From assembly GCF_001673535.1 (NCBI RefSeq), contig NZ_LZLY01000022.1, positions 17,610 through 81,609 of the forward strand: DNA of 64,000 nt, in the 5' to 3' direction. Every line of letters starts with the position of its first letter. Positions within the stretch are counted from its first letter, which is position 1. The DNA comes from Mycobacterium sp. 1081908.1. GTDB lineage: Bacteria; Actinomycetota; Actinomycetes; Mycobacteriales; Mycobacteriaceae. The notes below the pieces were generated by a model that was not told the DNA's origin, ran no database searches, and saw nothing but the letters and a program-made list of their open reading frames with translations. Positions 29,775-39,323 of the stretch are shown here, piece by piece. The translations under genes were made by a program, and so were the position numbers.

Positions 29775-30470
29775 TCAGGCGTCGAGTTGGTCGATGCGCC
29801 GGACCAATTCCGCGCGGGTGCGCACGTCGAGCTTGCGGTAGATGTGGGTGAGGTGTACTTCGACGGTCTTTGGGCTGATGAACAACGTGGCGGCTAGCTC
29901 CCGGGTGGTCATGCCCGATGCGGCGAGCTCGGCCACCCGCCGCTAGCCAGCCGTCAGTAGTTTGGCCGGGCGCACGGTGATGTCGGAACGGGCCAACGAC
30001 GTACGAGCCTTCGCCGATGGGGTGCCTAGTCCGTCGAACGATTCCAGCGTCGTCGGCGAGTAGAGTCGCGTCGGTGAATCTTCCCGGCCACACCTCGATC
30101 TGAAAGGTGTTGAACTGCAAGTGAATCAGCTCGCCGTCTTCCCCGCGCTCCTGACCGCGCCGCATCCAAGAGGTCATCGCCTTCATAGGCTTGGCTGAGG
30201 TCTCCGCTCCAACCCAGAAGCAACGCGCTCTGCACACCCGGCCAGCAACGCCGCAGGCATAAATGCCTCGCGGTCCTCAAGGTCGAGTGCGCGTTGCAGG
30301 CTGTGTTGGTCGAGGCCGCCTCCGCGGCGGAATCGCAGGTGGACGCTCATGCTGAGCGCCCGGCCCGGCATCCAAATGATTACGCGCCGAACGGATCCGC
30401 CGCTTGGGACTGTCGCCCCCAGGTCGGATGGCCATGTCGAGAAATTCCGCGGCGGCGGCCACGGTTCCCG
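29775..30470 (-). pseudogene. Decayed LuxR-family ATPase regulator
   Basis: Pieces of a large LuxR/STAND regulator survive in order on the minus strand but in different frames. Near 30380-30460 is AAEFLDMAIRPGGDSPKRRI, near 30260-30330 SLQRALDLEDREA, near 30050-30175 GRFTDATLLADDA, and at 29775-29945 a complete C-terminal HTH (SGMTTRELAATLFISPKTVE). Each piece matches the intact regulator at 33083-35902. A TAG at 29943-29945 replaces the expected Glu codon just before the HTH, and about 0.75 kb between the last two pieces is gone. The ATPase domain is absent. This is a paralogue of the downstream gene in opposite orientation, now non-functional. Confidence 0.8.
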
Positions 30471-30967
30471 GCGATTTCGACCATGCCCTGTGTTTCGGCC
30501 CAGCGGTGATCCGCGCCGGCGGGCCCCGCAGGCGGCCGTGTCGAGGGCATCTAGGGTTTGCAGTTCGCCGGTGCTTCGAGGCGGACTCCGCGGACGCCGT
30601 TGAGCAGGTCTGCCGGTGCGCGGGAATGGCGCCGCAACAGCTCAATCCGGCCGTCGAAGGCCGCGTTCGCGGCACTTACCACCGCGACGACAGCGCCCCG
30701 TCGGGCAACGACTAAGCGCGCATGCTCGACAACCATCCACCGCCGGCGCATGTGTCGGCCCCGGTAGCGAAGGTGCTTGTGGCGAAAAGAATAGGGAAAT
30801 CCCTGATTTCTCCAGCGCTGGCAACGACATAGCATCGAATCCGCCACTGAGCTGGGGTTTTGGGGCGACGAGAAGGCCGCATCCGTTTCGGCATGGTTGC
30901 GACCGTGAAGCTCGGGATCGAGCAGTGCGCAGCCGCGTGGACGCCGTCAATCATGGGGAGAGAACGC
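30471..30967. other. Gene-poor stretch between pseudogene and secreted-protein gene
   Basis: No convincing gene is seen here. The longest minus-strand opening (around 30554-30847) has an ordinary-looking but unrecognised composition (for example FDGRIELLRRHS) and might be further debris of the decayed regulator. A lower-GC patch near 30780-30830 may contain promoter elements. The last bases hold the GGGGAGAG ribosome site of the next gene. Confidence 0.5.
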
Positions 30968-31936
30968 ATGACCAAGCAATCGTCGACCACGTCGAGCAGC
31001 GTCGGTCAGAGAGCACGGTCCGCTGGTTATGTGTTCGCGGCTGGCGCCCGCGGATTCGCGTCGACGACAACGGCGATGCCGACTGCGCACGCCGATCCAC
31101 TCGAGAACATCCGTGGCGCCCGCGCCGCGGCACCGGCGCTCGTCGCCCGATCCCGCAGCGGACGAGCCGCGGCCTACCTCGGCGCGGCGGCGCTGAGCGT
31201 AGTGGGGGGGTTGGCGTCGAGCCCGCTTACCCAGGCCGCCCCGCCGATTCCGCTGAGCCCCCCGTGCTCGCAGTGGCAATTCACGGGGAGTATGCCGATC
31301 AGCCAGGGCAACGGTCAACGAGCCGACATCCCGTGGCAAGGAACTCGGGTAGGCGGCGCCATAGCCAACGTGTTTCAGGGAAACGAGAAAGTAGACGTGG
31401 GTGACCCCGAAGGGGGAGTGAACGGAAACAACATTGATTTCACTGTCAACTGGACGCGTGGGCCAGGGCACTACACAGCCAGCATCAATAACTCCGGCGA
31501 GGTGGTGTTAGGTGTCACAACGGACAGCCAGAACCACCGGGCCGATTGGCACACCGATGCCAAATTCACCTGTGCGGTGACTGCGGCACCACCCCCGGCC
31601 GCCCCGCCGCCCGCCGCCCCGGCGAACCAGCCCGCACCGGCGCCCGCACCGGCGGCGCCGGTGACCAACGCGATCCAATTGTCGTTCGGCCCTCCGCATT
31701 TGGGCAGCATCACGGCCACGATTTCGAACTCGTCGGCCCTGACCGCCAAGTGCACCTATGACTCGACCCCTTTCAATACTCACCGTGACTTCACGGTTAA
31801 TCCGAACGGGAGTACGAACCAGACCTTCAATGGTTTCAACACCGGAACCAGCTATCACGTAGTGGTCTCCTGTCACGACGCCAGCGGTAAACAGACTCAG
31901 GAGATCGGCCACGCCGAAACGAACGTGACGTTCTAG
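30968..31936 (+). CDS. Secreted protein with two domains joined by a Pro/Ala linker
   Basis: A 322-residue protein starting at ATG 30968 after GGGGAGAG. A long positively charged N-region leads to a signal-like helix (AAAYLGAAALSVVGGLAS, ending SPLTQA-APP). Domain 1 (about 95-200) begins PLSPPCSQWQFTG and holds IDFTVNWTRGPGHYTASI and a closing Cys (KFTC), probably a disulfide. A linker of AAPPPAAPPPA units follows. Domain 2 (about 235-322) looks like a fibronectin-III-type beta sandwich (FNTHRDFTVNPNGSTNQTF, SYHVVVSCHDASGK) with its own Cys pair. Domain 1 is homologous to the next gene's product. No known function. Confidence 0.72.
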   Translation: MTKQSSTTSSSVGQRARSAGYVFAAGARGFASTTTAMPTAHADPLENIRGARAAAPALVARSRSGRAAAYLGAAALSVVGGLASSPLTQAAPPIPLSPPCSQWQFTGSMPISQGNGQRADIPWQGTRVGGAIANVFQGNEKVDVGDPEGGVNGNNIDFTVNWTRGPGHYTASINNSGEVVLGVTTDSQNHRADWHTDAKFTCAVTAAPPPAAPPPAAPANQPAPAPAPAAPVTNAIQLSFGPPHLGSITATISNSSALTAKCTYDSTPFNTHRDFTVNPNGSTNQTFNGFNTGTSYHVVVSCHDASGKQTQEIGHAETNVTF

Positions 31937-31949
31937 GCGGGGAACTTCG

Positions 31950-32513
31950 ATGTCGCATCTGAGCATCGGGAGCAAGCCTGGATTGCTCGGTGCCGCAATC
32001 GTTCTCGGCGCCGCGGCGCTGCTGTCCGCCCCAGTGCTCGCACGGGCGCGGCCACCGGTGCCGCTCGACCCGGTGTGTGACCGGTATCAGTTCATCGGTG
32101 ATTACTCTTTGCGCCAAGCCAATGGCTTTATTGTGCAATTCAGGTCGACCGGTCCAAGCGCCAGCGGCAGCGCGAGTGCGTTGGACTCTTCGGGCAAAAC
32201 CGCAATGACCGGCACGGTCAGCGGCGGCATCGACCGCACCCGCATCGACTTCACCATCCGCTGGGGCAGCGGACCGCGCGGTCACTACACCGGCGAGATC
32301 GACGGCGACGGCTTTGCCCGCGGTACGACCGTTGACGAGGCGAATCACGGACCGATCACGAACTGGGGCGCCACGGTGCCGCTTGGATGCGCGACACCCG
32401 CACCGACGGGGCCCCGACCTGGCCCCAGCAACGGCCCGATCCTCGCGCCGACCACGACACGACCGGCCCCGTCCGCCGGTCCCGAACCCACGGTGCCCAG
32501 CCGCCAACCGTGA
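31950..32513 (+). CDS. Secreted single-domain paralogue of the preceding protein
   Basis: A 187-residue protein, 13 bp after its neighbour. A Sec signal peptide (LLGAAIVLGAAALLSAPVLA) precedes a domain that begins PLDPVCDRYQFIG and contains IDFTIRWGSGPRGHYTGEI and a closing Cys (PLGCATP), mirroring domain 1 of the upstream protein. A Pro/Thr-rich tail (PRPGPSNGPILAPTTTRPAP) ends the protein. The pair are clearly duplicated genes of one operon. The family is not one I recognise. Confidence 0.75.
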   Translation: MSHLSIGSKPGLLGAAIVLGAAALLSAPVLARARPPVPLDPVCDRYQFIGDYSLRQANGFIVQFRSTGPSASGSASALDSSGKTAMTGTVSGGIDRTRIDFTIRWGSGPRGHYTGEIDGDGFARGTTVDEANHGPITNWGATVPLGCATPAPTGPRPGPSNGPILAPTTTRPAPSAGPEPTVPSRQP

Positions 32514-32515
32514 CC

Positions 32516-32539
32516 GTCGGCGGTGGGATACCGTCCGCG
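32516..32539 (+). repeat. Direct repeat copy 2, tRNA-Val 3'-half duplicate
   Basis: Twenty-two of 24 positions match tRNA positions 29702-29725: GTCGGCGGT then GATACCGTCCGCG, differing only at the two central bases. It begins two bases after the stop of the second secreted-protein gene. This is the form expected of an attachment-site duplicate. Confidence 0.6.
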
Positions 32540-32641
32540 GCCGCGCTCGCAAGGCTTACCTGTGAATCGGTGTCCAGCTATCGATTGAAACCGCTCGGCC
32601 TCCTAGGATTTGAACGCAGCGCCGCAAGGCCGAGGAGGTCC

Positions 32642-32902
32642 GGCAACGTGTGGGAGTGGACCACCGACTGGTATGCCGACACGCGCGCCGGCGAGCCGTC
32701 CGAGGCGGACAGCTATGACCCGGCCCAGCCGCAGTTCCGGATACCCCGTAAGGTGATCAAGGGCGGCTCGTTCCTGTGCGCGGACAGCTACTGCCTGCGC
32801 TACCGACCGGCCGCGCGCAGACCGCAACCCGTCGATACCGGCATGAGCCACATTGGCGTCCGGTGCGTCGTGCGGCCCGGTATGGCGAGGTCGGGGGCGT
32901 GA
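32642..32902 (+). pseudogene. C-terminal remnant of a formylglycine-generating (sulfatase-modifying) enzyme
   Basis: The frame opens abruptly at GNVWEWTTDWYADT and continues with KVIKGGSFLCADSYCLRYRP and MSHIGVRCVVRPG, the last third of the FGE/SUMF1 family. Both active-site cysteines (C-x4-C in FLCADSYC) are intact. The upstream codons match nothing in the family and no start codon or ribosome site precedes it, so about two thirds of the gene are missing. The break lies ~100 bp after the tRNA-end repeat. A 35-codon open tail after the stop (to 33010) is unrecognised. Confidence 0.8.
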
Positions 32903-33082
32903 ACGAGCAAGGCCGACCTGTACGCCGCATTGGATGCGCTTCGTGCCGACATGCGTGGACTGCTCGCCCAGCAAGGCGCCTGGCAGCTCCGACGGGTCAT
33001 CGTTGATTAGGGCATAACTCGTGCTCCGCGGACCTCGTCCGCTTAGGCTCACATCTGAGTTAGCTGTTGGGGCGCGGAGGAC

Positions 33083-35902
33083 ATGTGGGCGATGGCCGAG
33101 ACCACGACCAGATTCACACACCGCACGGAAATTGTGGAGGTTTCGGATTTCCTCGCGCGTGCCTCAAAAGGACCTTGCGCGCTGGTAATTGAGGGCGACG
33201 CGGGTATCGGCAAGACGACCTTGTGGCTGGCGGCATGCGAGCGCGCCGAATCGAATGGCTTCCGGGTGTTATCCGCCCGACCGGCAGCTGCCGAAGCGGT
33301 CATGGCGTTCGCCGCACTCGCAGACCTCCTGGCTGGCATCGAATCCGGTGTCTGGGCGCACTTGCCTGGCCCGCAACGACTCGCGATGGACGTCATCACA
33401 TTGCGGTCCACCGACGATAGCGCCGCAGCCGATCAGCGTACGGCGTCGGCGGCATTCCTGGCCGTGATCGAGGGACTCGCCGCTCGCCAGAAGCTGATAC
33501 TGGCCATCGACGACTTGCAGTGGCTCGATTCGTCGAGCGCTGCGGTTTTCGCCTTCGCCGTGCGGCGGCTGTCAGGGCCGGTCGGTGTGATGGCCACCGT
33601 CCGCACCGGACCGTCGGGGAACGAGGCCGCGCCGCTGGAGCTTGCCAGGCCGGACGCGACGCGGCGGATCAGGCTGGCCCCGTTGAAACTCGGCGCATTG
33701 CATGACGTCGTGTCCCAGCGCCTCGGGCGATCAATTCCCCGTCCTGCGATGGTTCGGCTCCACGAAGTCTCGGGTGGAAATCCCTTCTATGCGCTAGAAC
33801 TCGCTCGCGCAGTCGAGATCGACACGGCCACCGCCGACATCCCATTGCCCGCGACGCTAGCGGAGTTGGTGCGAGCACGGCTTGCCGCTCTGAGTGCCGA
33901 CGTGAAGGAAATGCTGCTCGCAGCAGCCTGTCTGGGCAAGCCAACCGTTGAGCTTTTGGCCGCCGCTCTGGCGATCGGTCCGGATGCACTGAGTCGGCTG
34001 CTCGAGGAGGCCGAGAGCGCGGGCATCATCGTTCTCGAGGGTCATCAGGTTCGCTTCTCACACCCGCTATTGGGCAATGGCGTCTACACCGGAGCCACCC
34101 CCGCAGATCGACGAGGTATGCATCGCCGGCTGGCGGATATCGTGACCGAACCGGAGTTGCACGCACGACATCTGGCCCTTGCCGCCACACACGGTGACGC
34201 GGCGACCCTCGGATCGCTCGACACCGCCGCCGAATTGGCCCGAGCTCGCGGAGCCCCACTCGCTGGGGCAGAACTCCTCGAACTCGCCATGCGGCTCGGC
34301 GGCGACACACCTGACCGCCGGATACGAGCCGCGGTACATCATTACAACGCGGGAGGGACTGCGCGGGCACGCGCACTGCTCATCCACATCATCGAACAAC
34401 CCGCGCCGAAGGCGTCGCGCGCCGCGGCGCTCCGGTTGCTCGGACTCTGGAGCCTGCTCGACGGCAGTTCTCGTGAAGCCGTCAAATTGCTGAACGAGGC
34501 CATCGATGAAGCCGGCGACGATCTCGTGTTACGCGCACAGATCCTGGTGCCGCTCGCCCACGCCCAAGTCAACGATCGTCAACTCGACGATGCCGCGGGC
34601 AGCATTGCCGACGCCGTGCAAACAGCTGAGCGGATTCGACAACCGCAGCTGCTCAGTCAGGCCCTGGCCATGCACGCGCTGGTGAGCTTCTTCCTCGGCG
34701 AGGGTCTGGACGAACCCGCACTGCAACGCGCCCTCGAACTGGAGGACCGCGAAGCCCCCATCACGGCTCACCTTGATACAACCGTGCAACACGCGGCGCT
34801 GATGGCGGGGTCGGGTCGGCTCGACGAGGCCCGCGAAGAGTTGCAGGCTTATCGGCGGCGGGCCATCGAGCGCGGTGACGAAAGCGAACTGTTGATGTTC
34901 GCGTTCCACGGTGGCCTCAACGAAATTTGGCGGGGCAACTTCTCGGACTGCGCCGTGATCGCCGAGGACGTGATGCAACGAGCGACCCAGCTCGGCGGAG
35001 ACCTACCACGTGTGCTGGCGCCGATGCTGCAATCCGCACTGGCCGCCTACGCCGGCAAGGAAATCGAGGCACGGCGCCACGCGGCCGAAGCGCTCGCAAT
35101 CTGTCACCGTTGCGACTCACCCTTTCTCGTGACGGTGTGGCCCATCACGACATTGGGCTTTCTCGAGGTATCGCTGGGCAATTACAAAGCCGCGCTCGAC
35201 ACACTCGAACCCTGGGTGCGTGCGGTCGAAGAGGCGCCGCGTGCGACGGAGATCTTTGTCGCCCCGTTCCTTCCCGATGCCATCGAGGCGAAGATTCAAC
35301 TGGGCCAGGGGCGCGAGGCGCAACCGTTGATCGACGCTCTGGAACGTAACGGTCGCCGGTTGAACCGCGCCTGGATGCTGGCCCTCGGCGCGCGCGGCAG
35401 AGCGATGCTGTTGGCCGCCCAGGGCGATCTGGTCGCTGCGAGCTCGGCGGCGGAACGGGCGATGCTTGAGCACGATCGGTTGCCGATGCCGTTCGAGCGG
35501 GCCCGAACCTTGTTGCTGCTCGGTCAATTGCAGCGTCGGCAGCGGAAGAAGGATACGTCGGTGACGACGGTTCGGGAGGCGCTGAATCTGTTCGAGAAGC
35601 TCGACACCCCGTTTTGGGTCGACCGGGCTCGTGCCGAGTTGGAGAGGTCCAGCGTGGGCCGGAAACGGGGTGCCGGGCTGACGTCGTCCGAACAGCGGGT
35701 GGCAGAGCTGGCCGCGTCGGGGATGACCACGCGCGAAGTAGCAGCCACCTTGTTCATCAGCCCGAAAACGGTCGAGGTCAATCTCACTCGGATCTATCGC
35801 AAGCTCGGGATCCGCTCGCGCGCCGAACTCGGTCAACGCGTCAAGCTGGACGTCAACCGAGAGGTTATTTCGCGCGAAGGTGGACTTCAGCGGCGGGAGT
35901 GA
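33083..35902 (+). CDS. LuxR-family regulator with N-terminal STAND/AAA ATPase
   Basis: A 939-residue MalT-like regulator. Walker A is EGDAGIGKTTLW (about 37-48) and Walker B is KLILAIDDLQWLD (about 137-149). A long helical, TPR-like sensor region follows. The C-terminal LuxR HTH has LTSSEQRVAELAASGMTTRE and ISPKTVEVNLTRIYRKLGI. ATP-driven oligomerisation on ligand binding would activate target promoters. GGAGG precedes two possible starts, 33083 and 33092. An antisense gene overlaps its last 38 bp. A decayed paralogue lies 3 kb upstream. The regulon is unknown. Confidence 0.88.
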   Translation: MWAMAETTTRFTHRTEIVEVSDFLARASKGPCALVIEGDAGIGKTTLWLAACERAESNGFRVLSARPAAAEAVMAFAALADLLAGIESGVWAHLPGPQRLAMDVITLRSTDDSAAADQRTASAAFLAVIEGLAARQKLILAIDDLQWLDSSSAAVFAFAVRRLSGPVGVMATVRTGPSGNEAAPLELARPDATRRIRLAPLKLGALHDVVSQRLGRSIPRPAMVRLHEVSGGNPFYALELARAVEIDTATADIPLPATLAELVRARLAALSADVKEMLLAAACLGKPTVELLAAALAIGPDALSRLLEEAESAGIIVLEGHQVRFSHPLLGNGVYTGATPADRRGMHRRLADIVTEPELHARHLALAATHGDAATLGSLDTAAELARARGAPLAGAELLELAMRLGGDTPDRRIRAAVHHYNAGGTARARALLIHIIEQPAPKASRAAALRLLGLWSLLDGSSREAVKLLNEAIDEAGDDLVLRAQILVPLAHAQVNDRQLDDAAGSIADAVQTAERIRQPQLLSQALAMHALVSFFLGEGLDEPALQRALELEDREAPITAHLDTTVQHAALMAGSGRLDEAREELQAYRRRAIERGDESELLMFAFHGGLNEIWRGNFSDCAVIAEDVMQRATQLGGDLPRVLAPMLQSALAAYAGKEIEARRHAAEALAICHRCDSPFLVTVWPITTLGFLEVSLGNYKAALDTLEPWVRAVEEAPRATEIFVAPFLPDAIEAKIQLGQGREAQPLIDALERNGRRLNRAWMLALGARGRAMLLAAQGDLVAASSAAERAMLEHDRLPMPFERARTLLLLGQLQRRQRKKDTSVTTVREALNLFEKLDTPFWVDRARAELERSSVGRKRGAGLTSSEQRVAELAASGMTTREVAATLFISPKTVEVNLTRIYRKLGIRSRAELGQRVKLDVNREVISREGGLQRRE

Positions 35903-36158
35903 GGCGCTGCGCCGATAGCCCGGCTCGATCGCACGCCTGGGCCACAATCTGCGCCGACGCTGCGGAGAAGACGCCGAAAAGCACCGAATCAGTCGGCACG
36001 GCCAGTACCGCGAGTAGCCGAACCGGCGTGCCCAAAGCCGAAATCTCGGCGGCCGCATTGTCAAGCGTGGTGACCGTCGGGCCAACGGGTGTATCGGACA
36101 GCTCTTCCCGATACCACTCTGCGAGAAAACAAGAATCCTGTGATGCCGGCGATTCCAT
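35865..36158 (-). CDS. Small conserved-looking protein convergent with the LuxR regulator
   Basis: A 97-residue protein from ATG 36158, reading MESPASQDSCFLAEWYREEL and ending in RLTPAAEVHLRAK. The pattern of a compact alpha/beta protein (FLAEWYREEL, RLLAVLAVPTDSVLFGVFSA, QACDRAGLSAQRL) suggests a ferredoxin-like fold of the kind often next to LuxR-type regulators. It overlaps the regulator's 3' end by 38 bp. I cannot assign a function. Confidence 0.62.
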   Translation of the reverse strand: MESPASQDSCFLAEWYREELSDTPVGPTVTTLDNAAAEISALGTPVRLLAVLAVPTDSVLFGVFSAASAQIVAQACDRAGLSAQRLTPAAEVHLRAK

Positions 36159-36318
36159 GACCTTGACGCTACTTCGCCACACGTCTAACGAAATCAGGCG
36201 TTTCCCTACCGCCGCCAAGAACATTGGAGCCGTTGGATGCCGAGCCGTTCGACTTCAGAAGGACGTAGCGAACGGAAGCCCGCGCCGGCCGTGTCGGGCG
36301 TAGGCACACCAGCGGCAA

Positions 36319-37098
36319 CTACGCGAGGCCGGTCACGGAATCGGGATTCCGTTTGATTTTCTGGTCGAGCGGAACCACGACGCCCGGTTCCGGCGCCTTC
36401 CCGCGCTCTTGGTAAGCCGCGTCAAGGGTGGCCGGAACCGCTTCTAGGTCGCGATAGACGCGCATGAGTTGCTCGAGGATCTTGATTCGCTGCTGACTCG
36501 CCTCGTCCACCACCCGCCGGGCCTGTTCACGACAATGGTCCGCTTCGCGCCGTGCGTCGGCGAGAAGTAGGTCGCGCTCCCGCTCGGCGTCCCGCCACGC
36601 CTCATCGATCGCCGACCGGGTTTCGGCGCGCATCCTGGCCAGTTCGGCCTCGAGCTTTTTCTTGGCCTCCCCGTACTCGGCCTCCAGGGTCTTTCGCTCC
36701 GTGGCCATGTCCGCGAGTCGCTCGTCGTGCTCTCGCTGGGCGTCCTCGGCGCCCGACTCGGCCGCCGCGATCAGCGCCTCTGCCTCGGCCCGCGCCTCGG
36801 CCTGCATCTCGGAAATCTCGTCGACCGCACGCTGCAGCATCTTGGCCATCCGGCGTTGCATCGCCTGGGGCGAGGATGAGGCCTCGGTGAGGGCTGCGAC
36901 CTCGTCGGTGAGGACGGCCACCTCGATCCGCAGCCCCGCCGCTTCGTCGCTGGATTCCTTGAATCTCGCCCTGAGGCTGTCAATCTCGTCGAGCAGCACC
37001 TGCTGCTTGGCGATGAGGCTCCCGATGTAGGCATCAACCTCGTTCGGTTCGTAGCCCCTGAAGATGAGCGGGAATGCTTTTGCGGTTTCGGTGATCAT
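36319..37098 (-). CDS. DivIVA-domain coiled-coil protein
   Basis: A 259-residue protein. The start KAFPLIFRGYEPNEVDAYI is a DivIVA N-terminal domain (membrane-binding, F-R-G-Y-x-x-x-x-V-D). A continuous coiled coil follows from about 40 to 225, rich in Glu, Ala and Arg (ARAEAEALIAAAESGAEDAQ). Wag31/DivIVA relatives mark poles and septa and recruit wall-synthesis enzymes; this is a separate paralogue, not Wag31 itself. It stands alone, with a 203-bp upstream gap holding its promoter. Confidence 0.82.
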   Translation of the reverse strand: MITETAKAFPLIFRGYEPNEVDAYIGSLIAKQQVLLDEIDSLRARFKESSDEAAGLRIEVAVLTDEVAALTEASSSPQAMQRRMAKMLQRAVDEISEMQAEARAEAEALIAAAESGAEDAQREHDERLADMATERKTLEAEYGEAKKKLEAELARMRAETRSAIDEAWRDAERERDLLLADARREADHCREQARRVVDEASQQRIKILEQLMRVYRDLEAVPATLDAAYQERGKAPEPGVVVPLDQKIKRNPDSVTGLA

Positions 37099-37301
37099 CG
37101 CCAGTCCCCATTCTGGGAATGCCTGGTAGGCCCATGAGACCTACCTACTCAAGTATTTCACGGTTCTGCCCCCGCGGGACCCCTGCATTCGGCGCTAATT
37201 TTCCGCGCATTCGGGGGAGTGCCTCTCGTTGTTGCAGGTCTGTCGAATATGGCAAGGTCTGAGGAGCGGGCAAGCGGCCCCGCGTTCACGGACGACCACG
37301 A

Positions 37302-38435
37302 ATGGTGAACCCCATGAAGCCTTTTCGAATCGACGTTGCCGACGATGTTCTCGACGATCTGCGCGCGCGCCTGGCGCGCACTCGCTGGCCGGAGGCCGAA
37401 TCCGTCGACGACTGGAGCCAGGGCATTCCGCTGGCGTACACGCGCGAGCTCGCCGACTACTGGGCCAACAAATACGACTGGCGGTCCCGGGAGGCCGCGC
37501 TCAACCGCTTCGATCAGTTCGTCACCGAAATCGACGGCCTGGACATCCATTTCGTCCACCAGCGTTCGCCGCACGACGGCGCCTTCCCGCTGCTGATCAC
37601 CCACGGCTGGCCGGGCTCGATCGTGGAGTTCCACAAGGTGATCGAGCCGCTGACCAATCCCGCGTCCGGGCGCGCCGAAGACGCGTTCCACGTCGTGTGC
37701 CCGTCGCTTCCCGGGTACGGCTTCTCCGGCAAGCCCACCCGCACCGGGTGGGGCGTCGAGAGGATCGCCGAGGCGTGGGAGACGTTGATGCTGGGCCTGG
37801 GCCACGACCGCTACGGCGCCCAGGGCGGCGACTGGGGCGCTGCCGTCACCACGCAGATCGGCCGAAACGGCGGGCACTGCGCGGGCATCCACCTGAACAT
37901 GCCCATCGGCCGGCCCACCAAGGAGGCGCTGGCCGATCCGACGCCGGAGGAGCAACGCGCGCTGGCGTCGATGGCCGAGCACCGCGAGTGGGGCACCGGC
38001 TATTCCAAGCAGCAGTCCACCCGGCCGCAGACGCTCGGTTACGGGCTGGTGGATTCCCCGGTGGGGCAGCTGGCATGGATCGTCGAGAAATTCTGGGCGT
38101 GGGCCGATTGCGACGGGCACCCCGAGAACGTGTTCAGCCGCGACGAGCTGCTGGACAACGTGATGATGTACTGGGTGACCGGCAGCGGCGCGTCGTCGGC
38201 CCGGTTGTACTGGGAAAGCTTCCGGGTCTTCGGCCGGATGAACGACCGGGTCGAATTGCCCACCGGCGTCAGCGCTTTCCCGGCCGAGCTGCTGAAGGCG
38301 CCACGAAGCTGGTGCGAGCCCGCCTACAACATCACGCACTGGACCGACATGCCGCGCGGCGGGCATTTCGCCGCGTTCGAACAGCCGGAGCTGTTCGTGG
38401 ACGACGTGCGCGCATTCTTCGCGACGGTGCGCTAG
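37302..38435 (+). CDS. Epoxide hydrolase (microsomal-type, alpha/beta fold)
   Basis: A 377-residue enzyme. The N-terminal EHN domain ([20 protein letters not shown]) is followed by an alpha/beta hydrolase core with the oxyanion HGWPGS, the nucleophile Asp in [11 protein letters not shown], and the catalytic His in [15 protein letters not shown]. It would add water to lipid or xenobiotic epoxides in the cytosol. Starts at 37302 and 37314 are both possible; the second gives the common MKPF N-terminus. It ends in a 4-bp overlap with the convergent MpaB-family gene. Confidence 0.88.
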   Translation: MVNPMKPFRIDVADDVLDDLRARLARTRWPEAESVDDWSQGIPLAYTRELADYWANKYDWRSREAALNRFDQFVTEIDGLDIHFVHQRSPHDGAFPLLITHGWPGSIVEFHKVIEPLTNPASGRAEDAFHVVCPSLPGYGFSGKPTRTGWGVERIAEAWETLMLGLGHDRYGAQGGDWGAAVTTQIGRNGGHCAGIHLNMPIGRPTKEALADPTPEEQRALASMAEHREWGTGYSKQQSTRPQTLGYGLVDSPVGQLAWIVEKFWAWADCDGHPENVFSRDELLDNVMMYWVTGSGASSARLYWESFRVFGRMNDRVELPTGVSAFPAELLKAPRSWCEPAYNITHWTDMPRGGHFAAFEQPELFVDDVRAFFATVR

Positions 38436-39247
38436 ACGATGCGCCGGCCGCGGCGCGCCCGAATGCGCATGTCCCACAGGTAAAGCTGATAGCCGAAGAT
38501 CCACGCCCGGTGCGGGATCAGCCGGTCCGCCAGGCGCAGCCCGCTCAGCAGCCATTCGAACCGGCGCTGCTGGGCCGGCGACCAGTCCAGCTCCATCATC
38601 GCCCGGAACTCCGGGGCCAAGAATCCCGTCGTCGCGAACCGGTTGAACGGTCCGCCCAGCGCGCGCAGCGGCAGCGGCAGGAACGCCATCGAGGCCACGC
38701 CGTGCAGGTGCTCCCGCACCGGCGGGTCGATGTGCAGTTCGTCGAGGGAGCGCTTCCAGTATTCGTCGAAGGCGGCGAGGTCCGGCGGCCACATGCGCTC
38801 GGGCACCTGCAGCGTGGTGCCCAGCCGTTTCGCGTCGCGATAGACGGATTCCGCGCTGGCCTCGTCCAGCGGGCCGTGCAAGAACTGGTGCTGGTCGACG
38901 AAGTATCGGTACAGGCAGGCGGCCACCCACAGCTGCAGCTTGGGGTCGAAAGCGTTGTAGGACACCGGACTTGACGGCGTCGAGCGAACCTGCCGGTGCG
39001 CGACGTCCACGGCGTTGCGGATCAGGGCGCGGTCGGACTCGGTCCCGATGGCCGCGACGGCCAGGTAGGTGCCGGTGGTGCGCGCCCGCTTGAACGGGTG
39101 CTTGTAGAGGTTGCCGCTGTCCACCGGGCTTTCCAGCACGCCATAGCCGACGCCGGGCAGGGACAGCTGCATGATCACGTTCGCGGCGGGCAGCAACATC
39201 GCCGCCGGGTTCAGCAGATCGGCGACCCGGGTCGCGGGCCGCTTCAT
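38432..39247 (-). CDS. MpaB/latex-clearing-protein-family (DUF2236) protein, Rv2237-like
   Basis: A 271-residue protein with the DUF2236 pattern: [19 protein letters not shown] at the N-terminus, [18 protein letters not shown] in the middle, then [20 protein letters not shown]. The family includes heme-dependent rubber oxygenases and mycophenolate-pathway MpaB; most mycobacterial members are uncharacterised. Backbone position matches Rv2237. It is monocistronic and convergent with the epoxide hydrolase. Confidence 0.82.
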   Translation of the reverse strand: MKRPATRVADLLNPAAMLLPAANVIMQLSLPGVGYGVLESPVDSGNLYKHPFKRARTTGTYLAVAAIGTESDRALIRNAVDVAHRQVRSTPSSPVSYNAFDPKLQLWVAACLYRYFVDQHQFLHGPLDEASAESVYRDAKRLGTTLQVPERMWPPDLAAFDEYWKRSLDELHIDPPVREHLHGVASMAFLPLPLRALGGPFNRFATTGFLAPEFRAMMELDWSPAQQRRFEWLLSGLRLADRLIPHRAWIFGYQLYLWDMRIRARRGRRIV

Positions 39248-39323
39248 CCCGGATTACCCCTCATGGAGTCGAGTACACCACGGCAAACCGTTATTTCCGC
39301 CGAAAAATGGGCAGACCTGCAGG

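Noticed and set aside
30554..30847. Possible small gene on the minus strand
   Set aside because: No ribosome site, no recognised family; probably debris or chance opening.
29730..32515. Integrase or transposase inside the tRNA-flanked segment
   Set aside because: No tyrosine or serine recombinase or transposase motif could be found in any frame.
32903..33010. 35-codon open tail after the FGE remnant
   Set aside because: No start codon at its beginning and no recognisable sequence; too short to support.
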